From Streptomyces rimosus subsp. rimosus (GTDB taxonomy: Bacteria > Actinomycetota > Actinomycetes > Streptomycetales > Streptomycetaceae), in NCBI RefSeq assembly GCF_000720725.1, contig NZ_JOCQ01000054.1, positions 1 to 54,677 on the forward strand: a DNA stretch of 54,677 bases, read 5' to 3'. The notes beneath the pieces were generated by a model. The model worked only from the letters and a program-made list of their open reading frames with translations, did no database searches and had not been told where the DNA came from. The position numbers were made by a program, and so were the translations under genes. Below, piece after piece: positions 25,327 through 33,080 of the stretch. The first letter of the stretch is position 1. Every line of letters starts with the position of its first letter.

Positions 25327-26292
25327 TCAGGAGTTTCGGGGCGCGTCCTCGTCCGCGGCGGCCGGCTTGGGCGTGGAGAGCGCCACGACGTGGTCCGCGA
25401 ACTCCCGCTCCACGCCGATGAGGCGGAGCTGGCGGTACAGGCTCTCGATGCCGAGCTGCTTCATGGTCACGCCCTGCGGGGCGTCGTCGACCTGGCCGCC
25501 CTCCTCGATGTTCAGGGCGATCGGCGCGGCCTGCTCGATGACCTCGCGGATGTCGTCGCCGTAGCCCTCCCGCATCCCGATGCGCAGGGCGTGCAGGCCG
25601 AAGCTGACGTGCCGGGACTCGTCGCGGGCCATCGCGGTGAAGCCGGCCTTCACCCCGGCCAGCAGCGGGACGCCGTGCAGCGAGTTGACGATGGCGCGCT
25701 GGCCGACCAGGGCGAGCACGCCCTCGGTGATCAGGTGGAAGAGCGCCACGGCGCGCAGCCAGCGCCGGTAGTCCGAGGGGTGTTCCTGGAGTTCGCGGAT
25801 GACCTCGGTCTCCAGGCGGCTGAGGTCCCGGTGCGGCGGGGTGACCATGTTCCACGCCTGGACGAGCATCCGCTTGGGGTCCGGGTCCAGGCCCAGCAGC
25901 TCCTCGCCGAGGCGCAGCATCAGCTGGGTGTGCCGGGTCTCGTCGGCGATCTGGGTGCCGAGGTAGAGGTGGTCGCGCTCCTCGGGGGCGCCGGTGAGGA
26001 TGGGGCCGAGCAGGTCCAGGCCGGTGTACTCGCCGATGATGAAGGTGGCGATGGACTCCTCGATCGCCTTGCGCGCGGAGCGCGGCAGCCGCTTGTCGAA
26101 ATCCTCGCGGTCCGGCTCCAGTTCGATGGCCTGGGCGGACCACTGCTGCTTCTCCCAGCGCTCGTAGAGCGCCTGGGGGTGCGGCTGCTGCTCGGTCACG
26201 AGATCCGCGTGCCGGAGTACGTCGTCCAGGGGCAGGCGGGGCATCTCGGCGAGCTTGGCGTCATCGAGCAGCAGGGTGCTCCAGCGCGGCAT
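25327..26292 (-). CDS. R2-like diiron oxidase (ribonucleotide reductase small-subunit/R2lox-like)
   Basis: A 321-residue ferritin-like helical protein with a full six-ligand metal site: E88, E118/H121 (DETRH), E190, E225/H228 (DESRH). Ligand spacing is close to that of R2lox, which carries a Mn/Fe or diiron centre and a Val-Tyr ether crosslink. By alignment the crosslink positions are Gly91 and Phe185, so that crosslink cannot form. It lacks a ribonucleotide reductase partner. Sitting next to an ACP and a P450, it probably hydroxylates or desaturates an acyl-ACP. The ATG at 26292 has no clear ribosome site and overlaps a perfect -10-like TGATAT. Confidence 0.75.
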   Translation of the reverse strand: MPRWSTLLLDDAKLAEMPRLPLDDVLRHADLVTEQQPHPQALYERWEKQQWSAQAIELEPDREDFDKRLPRSARKAIEESIATFIIGEYTGLDLLGPILTGAPEERDHLYLGTQIADETRHTQLMLRLGEELLGLDPDPKRMLVQAWNMVTPPHRDLSRLETEVIRELQEHPSDYRRWLRAVALFHLITEGVLALVGQRAIVNSLHGVPLLAGVKAGFTAMARDESRHVSFGLHALRIGMREGYGDDIREVIEQAAPIALNIEEGGQVDDAPQGVTMKQLGIESLYRQLRLIGVEREFADHVVALSTPKPAAADEDAPRNS

Positions 26293-26579
26293 ATCAAAAC
26301 TCCGTGACTAGTGAGTCAAGTTCATGACTTCCCATAAGTCCGGTAGTGAACAGCAATCTCTGTGCGCAGTCAACGCGGGCACTGGGGGTGAGGGTGGTGT
26401 GCGCGAAGTCGTGAGTCATGTTTCTTGACTCTCGAGTCGAGAGTGTGTCAATCTTTCGTCGTCGCCAGGACGGGACGACGGCGAGCCGGACGATCGGCCG
26501 CCCCCGTCCGCGACACCGGGGCCCCGTGCCCCACCACCGGAACACCCACCACGTACGCCAGCGGAAGGGAGGCGGGACC
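26293..26579. other. divergent promoter region at the centre of the cluster
   Basis: This 287-bp gap separates the R2/ACP/P450 operon from the KS/LanKC operon. It holds repeated TGACT/AGTCA dyads and two divergent TTGACT -35 boxes, described in the next entry. The ribosome site GGAAGGGAGG of the KS gene lies at its right end. No ORF is supported. Confidence 0.6.
26305..26454. promoter_or_regulatory. divergent promoters embedded in TGACT/AGTCA dyads
   Basis: Left arm: TGACT (26305), AGTCA (26314) and TGACT (26325); the dyad AGTCA-N6-TGACT contains a minus-strand TTGACT. Right arm: AGTCA (26414) and TGACT (26426), the dyad AGTCA-N7-TGACT, containing a plus-strand TTGACT (26425-26430) with CAATCT 18 nt on. 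A perfect 8+8 palindrome with a 1-nt centre (26428-26444) overlaps the right spacer. The same regulator probably controls both operons. Confidence 0.5.
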
Positions 26580-27932
26580 ATGGCACCGACGCAGGACACG
26601 GCATCCACACCGGCCCTGACCCGGCCCGCCGCCGCGGAGCGCCGCGTGGTGATCACCGGCTGCGGCACCATCTCCCCGATCGGCCACACCGTCGAGGAGT
26701 TCTGGGCCTCGGCCACCGCCGGGCGCAGCGGCATCCGCACCATCAGCCGCTACGACGTGGACACCCTGCCCACCCGGTTCGCCGGCGAGGTCGTGGACTT
26801 CGACCCCAAGCCGTACATGCCGAACAAGATGAGCCGGCGCCTGGACCGCTTCGCGCAGTTCGGACTCGCCGCCGCCTTGGAAGCGATGGAGCAGGCCGGT
26901 CTGACGATCGGCGAGGAACTGGCCACCCGCACCGCGGTCCTGGTCGGCTCCGGCTACGGTCCCGGCCAGCTGATGCGGACGGCCATCCACGACCTGCGCG
27001 ACCACGGCCGCCGCCGGATGACGCCCTACCTCGCCTCCGGCGGTTCCCTGGACAGCGCGGCCGGCGAGATCGCCTCCCGCTTCGGGGCCCGCGGCCCGTC
27101 CGGCGCCACCGTCACCGCCTGCGCCACCGGCTCGACCTGCGTCGGCGACGCGCTGCGCATGATCCGGCACGGTTACGCGGACATCGCCATCGCGGGCGGC
27201 GCCGACGACGCGGTCAACCCGCTCGACCTGGCCGCCGCCGCCAACGCCGGGGCGCTGTCCCGCCGCGCCGACGACCCGCACCTGGCCAGCCGGCCCTTCG
27301 ACCGGCAGCGCGACGGCTTCGTGATGGGCGCGGGCGCCGGCATCGTCGTCCTGGAGGACGCCGAACACGCGGTGCGCCGCGGCGCCACGATCCTGGCCGA
27401 GGTGGCCGGGTACGGCGCCACCACCGACGCCTACCACTCGACCCACCCGCACCCCGAGGGCCTCCCCGCCCGCCAGGCGATGGCCGACGCCCTCGCCGAC
27501 GCGGGCCTGCGGCCCGAGGACATCGACCACATCTCGGCGCACGGCACCAGCACCCAGCTCAACGACCGCATCGAGAGCGCCGCGATCCGCGCGGTCTTCG
27601 GCGACCACGCCCCGCGCGTGCCCATCAGCTCGCTCAAGTCGATGACCGGCCACATGATCGGCGCGGCCGGCGCCGTGGAGCTGATCGCCGCCGTCCAGAC
27701 GATCCGTACCGGCATCGTGCCGCCGACGGTCAACTGCGACGACCCCGAGGACACCGGACTCGACTACGTCCCGCACCAGGCCCGGGCCCACGCCGTCCGC
27801 GCGGTGCTCAGCAACTCGTTCGGCTTCGGCGGACACAACGCCGTGCTCGTCGTCCGCGCCTGGCCCGGCGCGGACGGCACCAGCGACCGCCAGGGCCGAC
27901 AGGACCAGCAGTCGAAGGAGGAGGGGCGATGA
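26580..27932 (+). CDS. beta-ketoacyl-ACP synthase (FabF/KAS II type)
   Basis: A 450-residue condensing enzyme that extends acyl-ACP by Claisen condensation. The catalytic triad is intact: Cys181 in TACATGST, His321 in SAHGTST and His358 in KSMTGHMIGAAG. A ~20-residue polar N-terminal extension precedes the thiolase fold. The ATG at 26580 follows a strong GGAAGGGAGG site. It is the first gene of the central operon, and its stop overlaps the LanKC start (ATGA at 27929), tying lipid assembly and lanthipeptide formation together at the translation level. Confidence 0.95.
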   Translation: MAPTQDTASTPALTRPAAAERRVVITGCGTISPIGHTVEEFWASATAGRSGIRTISRYDVDTLPTRFAGEVVDFDPKPYMPNKMSRRLDRFAQFGLAAALEAMEQAGLTIGEELATRTAVLVGSGYGPGQLMRTAIHDLRDHGRRRMTPYLASGGSLDSAAGEIASRFGARGPSGATVTACATGSTCVGDALRMIRHGYADIAIAGGADDAVNPLDLAAAANAGALSRRADDPHLASRPFDRQRDGFVMGAGAGIVVLEDAEHAVRRGATILAEVAGYGATTDAYHSTHPHPEGLPARQAMADALADAGLRPEDIDHISAHGTSTQLNDRIESAAIRAVFGDHAPRVPISSLKSMTGHMIGAAGAVELIAAVQTIRTGIVPPTVNCDDPEDTGLDYVPHQARAHAVRAVLSNSFGFGGHNAVLVVRAWPGADGTSDRQGRQDQQSKEEGR

Positions 27933-30562
27933 CCACCGGACCGCAGCCCGAGGCGTTCTGTCAGGCCGACCCGGTCTTCTACGACATCGCCGGCCGCCAC
28001 ACCGCCGACGACTCCCACGCCTTCGCCCAGACCCACGCTCCCGCCCCCGCGGGCTGGGAGCGCCGCGAGATGGACGTCTGGATCGTCCACACCCCGCTCG
28101 GCCACAGCCTGCCGCAGCAGGGCTGGAAGATCCACATCTCCGGCCTGCCGGACAACGCGCGGCACGTCGTGGACACCGCCTGGGACTACTGCACCGAGAA
28201 CGGCCTGCCGTTCAAGTTCCTGCGCGGCGTGGACGTCCTGACCACCCACAGCCTGAAGTACGCGCCGCGCTCCTCCAGCGGCAAGCTCGTGACGATCTAC
28301 CCGTCCGACGAAGGACAGCTGCACCGCACCCTCGTGGAGCTGGGGCAGCGCCTGGACGGCACGGCCGGTCCGTACATCCTCACCGACCTGCGGTGGGGCG
28401 CCGGTCCGCTGCACGTACGCTACGGCGGCTTCGTCACCCGCTACTGCACCGACGACGACGGCACGGCCGTACCCGCCATCGAACGCCCCGACGGCACGCT
28501 GGTCCCCGACCGCCGCCGCCCGGTCTTCGAGGTGCCCGAATGGGTCGAGCTGCCCGGCTTCCTCGCCGAACAGCTCGCCGCCCGCCAGGCGTCCGGCTCC
28601 CCGGCGGACTTCCCGTACAAGGTCGAACGCGCCCTGCACTTCTCCAACGGCGGCGGCGTCTACCAGGCCCGTGACACCGAAGGCCGGAAGGTGGTCCTCA
28701 AGGAGGCCCGCCCGAACGCCGGACTGGACGGACTCGGCCTGGACGCGGTCGCCCGCCTGGACCGCGAGCGCCGCGCCATGGAACACCTTGCCGGCCTGCC
28801 GGGCATCCCGGCCCTGTACGAGCACCGCGTGGTGTGGGAACACCACTTCCTGTCCGTGCAGCACCTGGAGGGCGACACCCTCCAGGGCTGGCTGGCCCGG
28901 CACTACCCGCTGACCAAGGCCCGCCCCGAGCCCGCGGCGCTGAGCGCGTACGTGCGCCGGGCGCAGGCCCTGGCCGACCGCATCGAGGCCCTGGTCGCCC
29001 GGGTGCACGAGCGCGGCATGGTCTTCGGCGACCTCCACCCGGCGAACATCCTGGTGACCGAGGCGGACGACGCCGACGAGGTCGCGCTGGTCGACTTCGA
29101 ACTGTGCGTTCCCGTCGCGGAGGCGGACCGGCTCGGCATGGGCCACCCCGGCTTCGCCGGCACCGGCCGCACCGGCTACGGCATCGACCGGCACGCGCTC
29201 GCCGCACTGCGGCTGTGGCTGCTCTTCCCGCTCACCGGGCTCAACGAACTGGACCCGGGCCGCGCGGCGGCGTACGTGGACGTGGCCGAGCGCAGGTTCG
29301 CCCTCCCGGCCGGCTCCCTGGACGCGCTGCGCCACGAACTCGCCCCCGGCGAGGCGGCCCTGGACCGGGTGCCCCCGGCGCTCCGCGAACCGCTGGGAGT
29401 CCGGCTGGACACCTCGCTGCCCAACTGGCCCGCCGCACGAAAGTCGCTGGCCGAGGCGGTCCTGCTGTCCGCCACACCGCAGCGCGCCGACCGGCTCTTC
29501 CCCGGCGACGTACGGCAGTTCACGACGGACGGCCTCAACTTCGCCTATGGCGCCGCGGGCGTCCTGTGGGCGCTGGACACCGCCGGCGCGGGCCGCTTCC
29601 CCGAGTACGAGCAGTGGCTGCTGGACGCCGTCGAACGCAGCCGGCCGCAGCGGCCCGGCTTCTACGACGGAGCGCACGGCATCGCCCACGTCCTGGCGGG
29701 CTTCGGCCACCTGGAGGCCGCCGGGCGCCTGCTCGACGGCTGCCGCACGGCCACCGACGCACTGACCGAGGTGAGCCTCTTCCGCGGCATGGCGGGCGCG
29801 GGCCTGAACCTGCTGGACTTCGCCGCCCGCACGGGCAGCGGCGACCACCGCGACCAGGCCCTGGGCCTGGCGGAACGGACAGCCGCCGCCGTCACGGCCG
29901 GAACCGCACCGGGCATCGCCGCGGGCCCCGGCCGGGGCAGCCGGGCCGGACTGCTGCGCGGCTGGTCGGGAGCGGCCCTGTTCTTCCTGCGGCTGTACGA
30001 GGACACGTCCGACACGGCGTACCTCGACCTGGCCGTACGGGCCCTGCACCTCGACCTCGACCTGTGCGCCACCGGCGAGGACGGTTCGCTCCAGGTGGAC
30101 GGCGGGTTCCGCCAGCTGCCCTACCTGGAGGTGGGCACCGCGGGTATCGCCCTCGTCGCCGACGAGGTGCTGGCCCACCGCGCCGACGGACGGCTGGCGG
30201 AGGCGCTGCCGCTGCTGGTACGCGCCGCGGAGCCGGAGTTCACCATCGAGCCGAACCTGTTCGGCGGGCGGGCCGGTCTGCTGGCCACGCTCTCCGCGCT
30301 GCGGGCACGCGACCCGCAGCCGGAACCGGACCTCGGCGTCGAGCGGCACCTGACACGGCTGCACTGGCACGCACTGTCCTACCACGGTCATCTCGCCTTC
30401 CCCGGCGACCAGTTGCGCCGGGTATCGATGGACCTGGCCACCGGCGGCCCGGGAATCCTGCTGGCCCTGACCGCGGCCCTGGACGGAAGGCGGGACTTCC
30501 TGCCCTTCCTGGCCCCGCGGAACGGCCGGCCCACAACCGGCGCGGACCACCGCGCCCCCTGA
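27929..30562 (+). CDS. lanKC: class III lanthipeptide synthetase (LanKC)
   Basis: An 877-residue trifunctional enzyme that phosphorylates Ser/Thr, eliminates the phosphate and cyclises onto Cys. Residues ~1-230 are the N-terminal lyase region. The Ser/Thr-kinase-like domain has a Gly-rich loop NGGGVYQA (240-247), Lys258, the catalytic FGDLHPANIL (Asp368, Asn373) and DFE at 389-391. The C-terminal LanC-like domain (~535-860) has GAAGVLWAL, YDGAHGIAHV and GWSGAALFF but no CHG zinc motif, as expected for class III. Its stop is 67 bp from the precursor gene. It overlaps the KS gene. The family call is firm; the ring type (labionin or avionin) is inferred from the precursor. Confidence 0.93.
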   Translation: MTTGPQPEAFCQADPVFYDIAGRHTADDSHAFAQTHAPAPAGWERREMDVWIVHTPLGHSLPQQGWKIHISGLPDNARHVVDTAWDYCTENGLPFKFLRGVDVLTTHSLKYAPRSSSGKLVTIYPSDEGQLHRTLVELGQRLDGTAGPYILTDLRWGAGPLHVRYGGFVTRYCTDDDGTAVPAIERPDGTLVPDRRRPVFEVPEWVELPGFLAEQLAARQASGSPADFPYKVERALHFSNGGGVYQARDTEGRKVVLKEARPNAGLDGLGLDAVARLDRERRAMEHLAGLPGIPALYEHRVVWEHHFLSVQHLEGDTLQGWLARHYPLTKARPEPAALSAYVRRAQALADRIEALVARVHERGMVFGDLHPANILVTEADDADEVALVDFELCVPVAEADRLGMGHPGFAGTGRTGYGIDRHALAALRLWLLFPLTGLNELDPGRAAAYVDVAERRFALPAGSLDALRHELAPGEAALDRVPPALREPLGVRLDTSLPNWPAARKSLAEAVLLSATPQRADRLFPGDVRQFTTDGLNFAYGAAGVLWALDTAGAGRFPEYEQWLLDAVERSRPQRPGFYDGAHGIAHVLAGFGHLEAAGRLLDGCRTATDALTEVSLFRGMAGAGLNLLDFAARTGSGDHRDQALGLAERTAAAVTAGTAPGIAAGPGRGSRAGLLRGWSGAALFFLRLYEDTSDTAYLDLAVRALHLDLDLCATGEDGSLQVDGGFRQLPYLEVGTAGIALVADEVLAHRADGRLAEALPLLVRAAEPEFTIEPNLFGGRAGLLATLSALRARDPQPEPDLGVERHLTRLHWHALSYHGHLAFPGDQLRRVSMDLATGGPGILLALTAALDGRRDFLPFLAPRNGRPTTGADHRAP

Positions 30563-30629
30563 GCTTCCGGCCGGCCCCCAGGCCGACCGGAAAAACCCAA
30601 CACCGAGTAAGTGGAGAGGAGGAAACACC

Positions 30630-30716
30630 ATGTCGATCGTTCTCGACCTGCAGGGCCTTGAGGTCCCCGCCGAGGAGGCCGCGCGCGTCTCCAGCACCGT
30701 CAGCAGCCACTGCTGA
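30630..30716 (+). CDS. lanA: class III lanthipeptide precursor peptide, 28 aa
   Basis: A 28-residue peptide with a strong ribosome site (GAGAGGAGG) 8 nt before the ATG. The leader has LDLQGLE at residues 5-11, the class III recognition motif. The C-terminus (residues 21-28) is SSTVSSHC, with one S-x2-S-x2-C pattern (S22, S25, C28) able to form a labionin or, with decarboxylated Cys, an avionin. The single Cys is the last residue, as in lipolanthine precursors. The peptide is unusually short: if cleaved after the only Pro (P13) the core is 15 residues, and if at the end of the acidic helix about 8-9. A hairpin follows directly. Confidence 0.88.
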   Translation: MSIVLDLQGLEVPAEEAARVSSTVSSHC

Positions 30717-30730
30717 ACGCGCTGAGCGCC

Positions 30731-30774
30731 AGCTCCGGTGCCCGCCCCGGCGGGCACCGGAGCTCAACCCTTTT
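30731..30774 (+). terminator. strong hairpin attenuator after the precursor gene
   Basis: A perfect 16-bp stem (30731-30746 with 30749-30764), tiny loop, then CAACCCTTTT. It begins 14 bp after the precursor stop and precedes the enoyl reductase gene. Partial termination here would give more precursor transcript than downstream enzyme transcript, a common RiPP arrangement. Confidence 0.85.
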
Positions 30775-30797
30775 CCCGAACCCCCTGAGGAGCCCGG

Positions 30798-31568
30798 ATG
30801 AGCGGCCTGCTCGACGGCAAGAGGCTGGTCATCACCGGTGTGATCAGCGAAAGTTCCATCGCCTACGCCGTGGCGCGGCTCGCCCAGGAACAGGGCGCGC
30901 GGATCGTGCTCACCGCGTACGGGCGCCCCACGCTCGTCCAGCGGCTGGCCCGCCGCCTTCCCGACGAGCCCCCGGTCGTCGAACTCGACGTCACCGACGC
31001 GGAGCAGCTCGCCACCCTCGCCGACCGCGTGAGCGTGCACCTCGACGGCATCGACGGCGTCCTGCACTCCGTCGCCAACGCCCCCGCCACCTGCCTCGAC
31101 GGCGGCTTCCTCACCGCGCCGTGGACGGACGTGTCCGCGGCCCTGCACACCTCCACGTACTCCCTCACCGCCCTGGCCACCGCCTGCCGCCCCCTGCTGG
31201 CGCCCGGCGCCTCCATCGTGGGCCTGGACTTCGACGCCTCGCGCGCTTGGCCCGGCTACGACTGGATGGGCGTGGCCAAGGCGGGACTGGAGGCCTGCTC
31301 CCGCTACCTGGCCCGGGACCTCGGCCCCGACGGCATCCGGGTCAACCTCGTCGCGGCGGGCCCGCTGCGCACCCTGGCCGCCCGCGGCATCGGCGGCGAC
31401 GGCCCGGCCTTCGAGAAGGAGTGGGCGACCCGGGCGCCGCTGGGCTGGAACCCGGCGGACGCCGAGCCGGTGGCCCGCACCTGCCTGGCCCTGCTCTCGG
31501 ACTGGCTGCCCGCGACCACCGGCGAGATCGTGCACGCCGACGGCGGCCACCACATGATCGGAAGCTGA
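30798..31568 (+). CDS. fabI: enoyl-ACP reductase (FabI/InhA-like SDR)
   Basis: A 256-residue short-chain reductase reducing trans-2-enoyl-ACP with NAD(P)H. The nucleotide site TGVISESSIAYAVARLAQEQGA has the FabI-type serine-containing glycine-poor loop. The catalytic region WPGYDWMGVAKAGLEACSRYLARDL contains Tyr and Lys at FabI/InhA spacing. It has actinobacterial InhA-like features (DFDAS before the Tyr). The ATG follows GAGGAGCC. As a cluster-borne copy it probably reduces the lipid chain; a target-duplication self-resistance role is possible but unsupported. Confidence 0.88.
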   Translation: MSGLLDGKRLVITGVISESSIAYAVARLAQEQGARIVLTAYGRPTLVQRLARRLPDEPPVVELDVTDAEQLATLADRVSVHLDGIDGVLHSVANAPATCLDGGFLTAPWTDVSAALHTSTYSLTALATACRPLLAPGASIVGLDFDASRAWPGYDWMGVAKAGLEACSRYLARDLGPDGIRVNLVAAGPLRTLAARGIGGDGPAFEKEWATRAPLGWNPADAEPVARTCLALLSDWLPATTGEIVHADGGHHMIGS

Positions 31569-31569
31569 C

Positions 31570-32595
31570 GTGCACCACCTCGGATCGGCCTTCGGCCCGG
31601 ACATCACCTTCCTCGGCGTGCCGCGCCTGAACCTCGACGACCCGCCCGCCGACGCGGACGTGATCATCCTCGGGGCGCCCTTCGACGGCGGCACCTCGCA
31701 CCGGCCCGGCGCCCGCTTCGGCCCGGCCGCCATCCGCCAGGCCTGCTACCTGCCGCACAACGGCGCCCGACGCAGCCTCGCGCTCGGCGTGGACCCGCTG
31801 ACCGAACTGAAGGTCTACGACGCCGGGGACGTGCCCTGCTACTCCGGCGACATCGAGCAGAGCATCCGCACCGTCGAGGGCGCGGTACGGATGACCGCCG
31901 GCCTCGGCGCGATCCCGGTCGTGCTCGGCGGCGACCACACCATCGCGCTGCCCGACATGCGCGCCGTCGCCCGCCACCACGGCTTCGGCCGCATCTCGAT
32001 GCTCCACTTCGACGCGCACGCCGACACCGGCGAGGTGGAGGACGGCCCGCTCTACGGGCACGGCAAGCCGATGCGCCAGCTCATCGAGTCCGGCGCGGTA
32101 CGCGGCGACCGCTTCCTCCAGATGGGGCTGCGCGGCTACTGGCCGGGCCCGGAGACGCTGCGGTGGATGGCCGAGCAGGGCATGCGCTCGTACGAGATGA
32201 GCGAGATCACCGCCCGCGGCTTCGACACCTGCCTGACCGAGGCGTTCGCCACCGCCGTGGACGACTGCGACGGCGTGTACCTCTCGGTCGACGTGGACGT
32301 GGTCGACCCGGGCCAGGCGCCGGGCACCGGCACCCCCGAGCCCGGCGGCCTGACCTCGCGCCAACTGCTGGACGCGGTGCGCCGGGCGGCCTACGAACTG
32401 CCGGTCGTCGGCGTCGAGGTGGTCGAGGTGGCACCACCGTACGACCACGCCGACATCACCGCGTACCTGGGCAACCGCATCGTCCTGGAGGCGCTGTCCG
32501 GCATCGCCCGCCGCCGGCGCGACGCCAAGGCGGGCACGACGTGGGACCCGGCGGTTCCGCTGCTGCGGCGGGACGGCCTGGGCGGCGGCCGGTGA
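31570..32595 (+). CDS. ureohydrolase (agmatinase/guanidinobutyrase-like)
   Basis: A 341-residue arginase-superfamily enzyme with a complete binuclear Mn2+ site: GGDH (H123), HFDAHAD (D148, H150, D152) and SVDVDVVDP (D241, D243). Family members hydrolyse guanidino groups to an amine plus urea (arginine, agmatine, 4-guanidinobutyrate). Microvionin carries a guanidino fatty acid, so this enzyme may convert a guanidino starter to an omega-amino one, or act on a related precursor. The GTG start at 31570 lies 1 nt after the fabI stop, and its stop overlaps the next gene (GTGA). Confidence 0.88.
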   Translation: MHHLGSAFGPDITFLGVPRLNLDDPPADADVIILGAPFDGGTSHRPGARFGPAAIRQACYLPHNGARRSLALGVDPLTELKVYDAGDVPCYSGDIEQSIRTVEGAVRMTAGLGAIPVVLGGDHTIALPDMRAVARHHGFGRISMLHFDAHADTGEVEDGPLYGHGKPMRQLIESGAVRGDRFLQMGLRGYWPGPETLRWMAEQGMRSYEMSEITARGFDTCLTEAFATAVDDCDGVYLSVDVDVVDPGQAPGTGTPEPGGLTSRQLLDAVRRAAYELPVVGVEVVEVAPPYDHADITAYLGNRIVLEALSGIARRRRDAKAGTTWDPAVPLLRRDGLGGGR

Positions 32596-33053
32596 GTGTC
32601 CCGGGGGAGGGGGAGAGCCGCCGGGCCGTCTTCGGCCCGTACGTGGTCGAGCGCGAGAAGATCCGCGAGTTCGCCGCGGCCGTGGGCACCGCCGACCCCG
32701 CGCACACGGACCCCGCGGCGGCGCGCGCCCTGGGCCACCCGGACGTGCTCGCCCCGCCGACCTACCTCGCCGTCCTCGCGATCCGCGCCGAGGAGCAACT
32801 GCTGCGCGATCTCGGCGCCCCCGCCGACGGCGCGGGCACGATCCACCGCGAGGAGCGCTTCGTGCACCACCGCCCCGCGTACGCCGGGGACGAACTGCTG
32901 GTGGCCGTACGGCTGAAGGACGCGTCCCGGCGCGCGGGCCGCGAGGTCGTGGTGCTGGAGAGCGCGTTCCGTACCGCCGACGGGACGCCGGTGAGCACCG
33001 TGACCTCCACCCTGCTGCTGCCGGACCGCCGCGGCAATGATGACAAAAGCTGA
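32592..33053 (+). CDS. HadA-like single hotdog (MaoC N-terminal/FAS1 dehydratase-like) protein
   Basis: A 153-residue hotdog protein. YVVEREKIREFAAAVGTADPAHTDPAAARALGHPDVLAPPTYL matches the HadA/UPF0336 layout (described by its key parts: VEREKI, DPAH, LAPPTY). The position of the (R)-hydratase Asp five residues before the His is Thr, as expected for the HadA-type substrate-binding subunit rather than the catalytic HadB. No HadB partner is seen in the window. It probably takes part in dehydrating 3-hydroxyacyl-ACP. The GTG start overlaps the ureohydrolase stop. Confidence 0.7.
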   Translation: MSVPGEGESRRAVFGPYVVEREKIREFAAAVGTADPAHTDPAAARALGHPDVLAPPTYLAVLAIRAEEQLLRDLGAPADGAGTIHREERFVHHRPAYAGDELLVAVRLKDASRRAGREVVVLESAFRTADGTPVSTVTSTLLLPDRRGNDDKS

Positions 33054-33080
33054 CTCCAACTCATGGGAGCGGATCTCCGC

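Noticed and set aside
30798..31568. Enoyl reductase as triclosan-like self-resistance target
   Set aside because: Nothing in the sequence separates this from a simple biosynthetic role.
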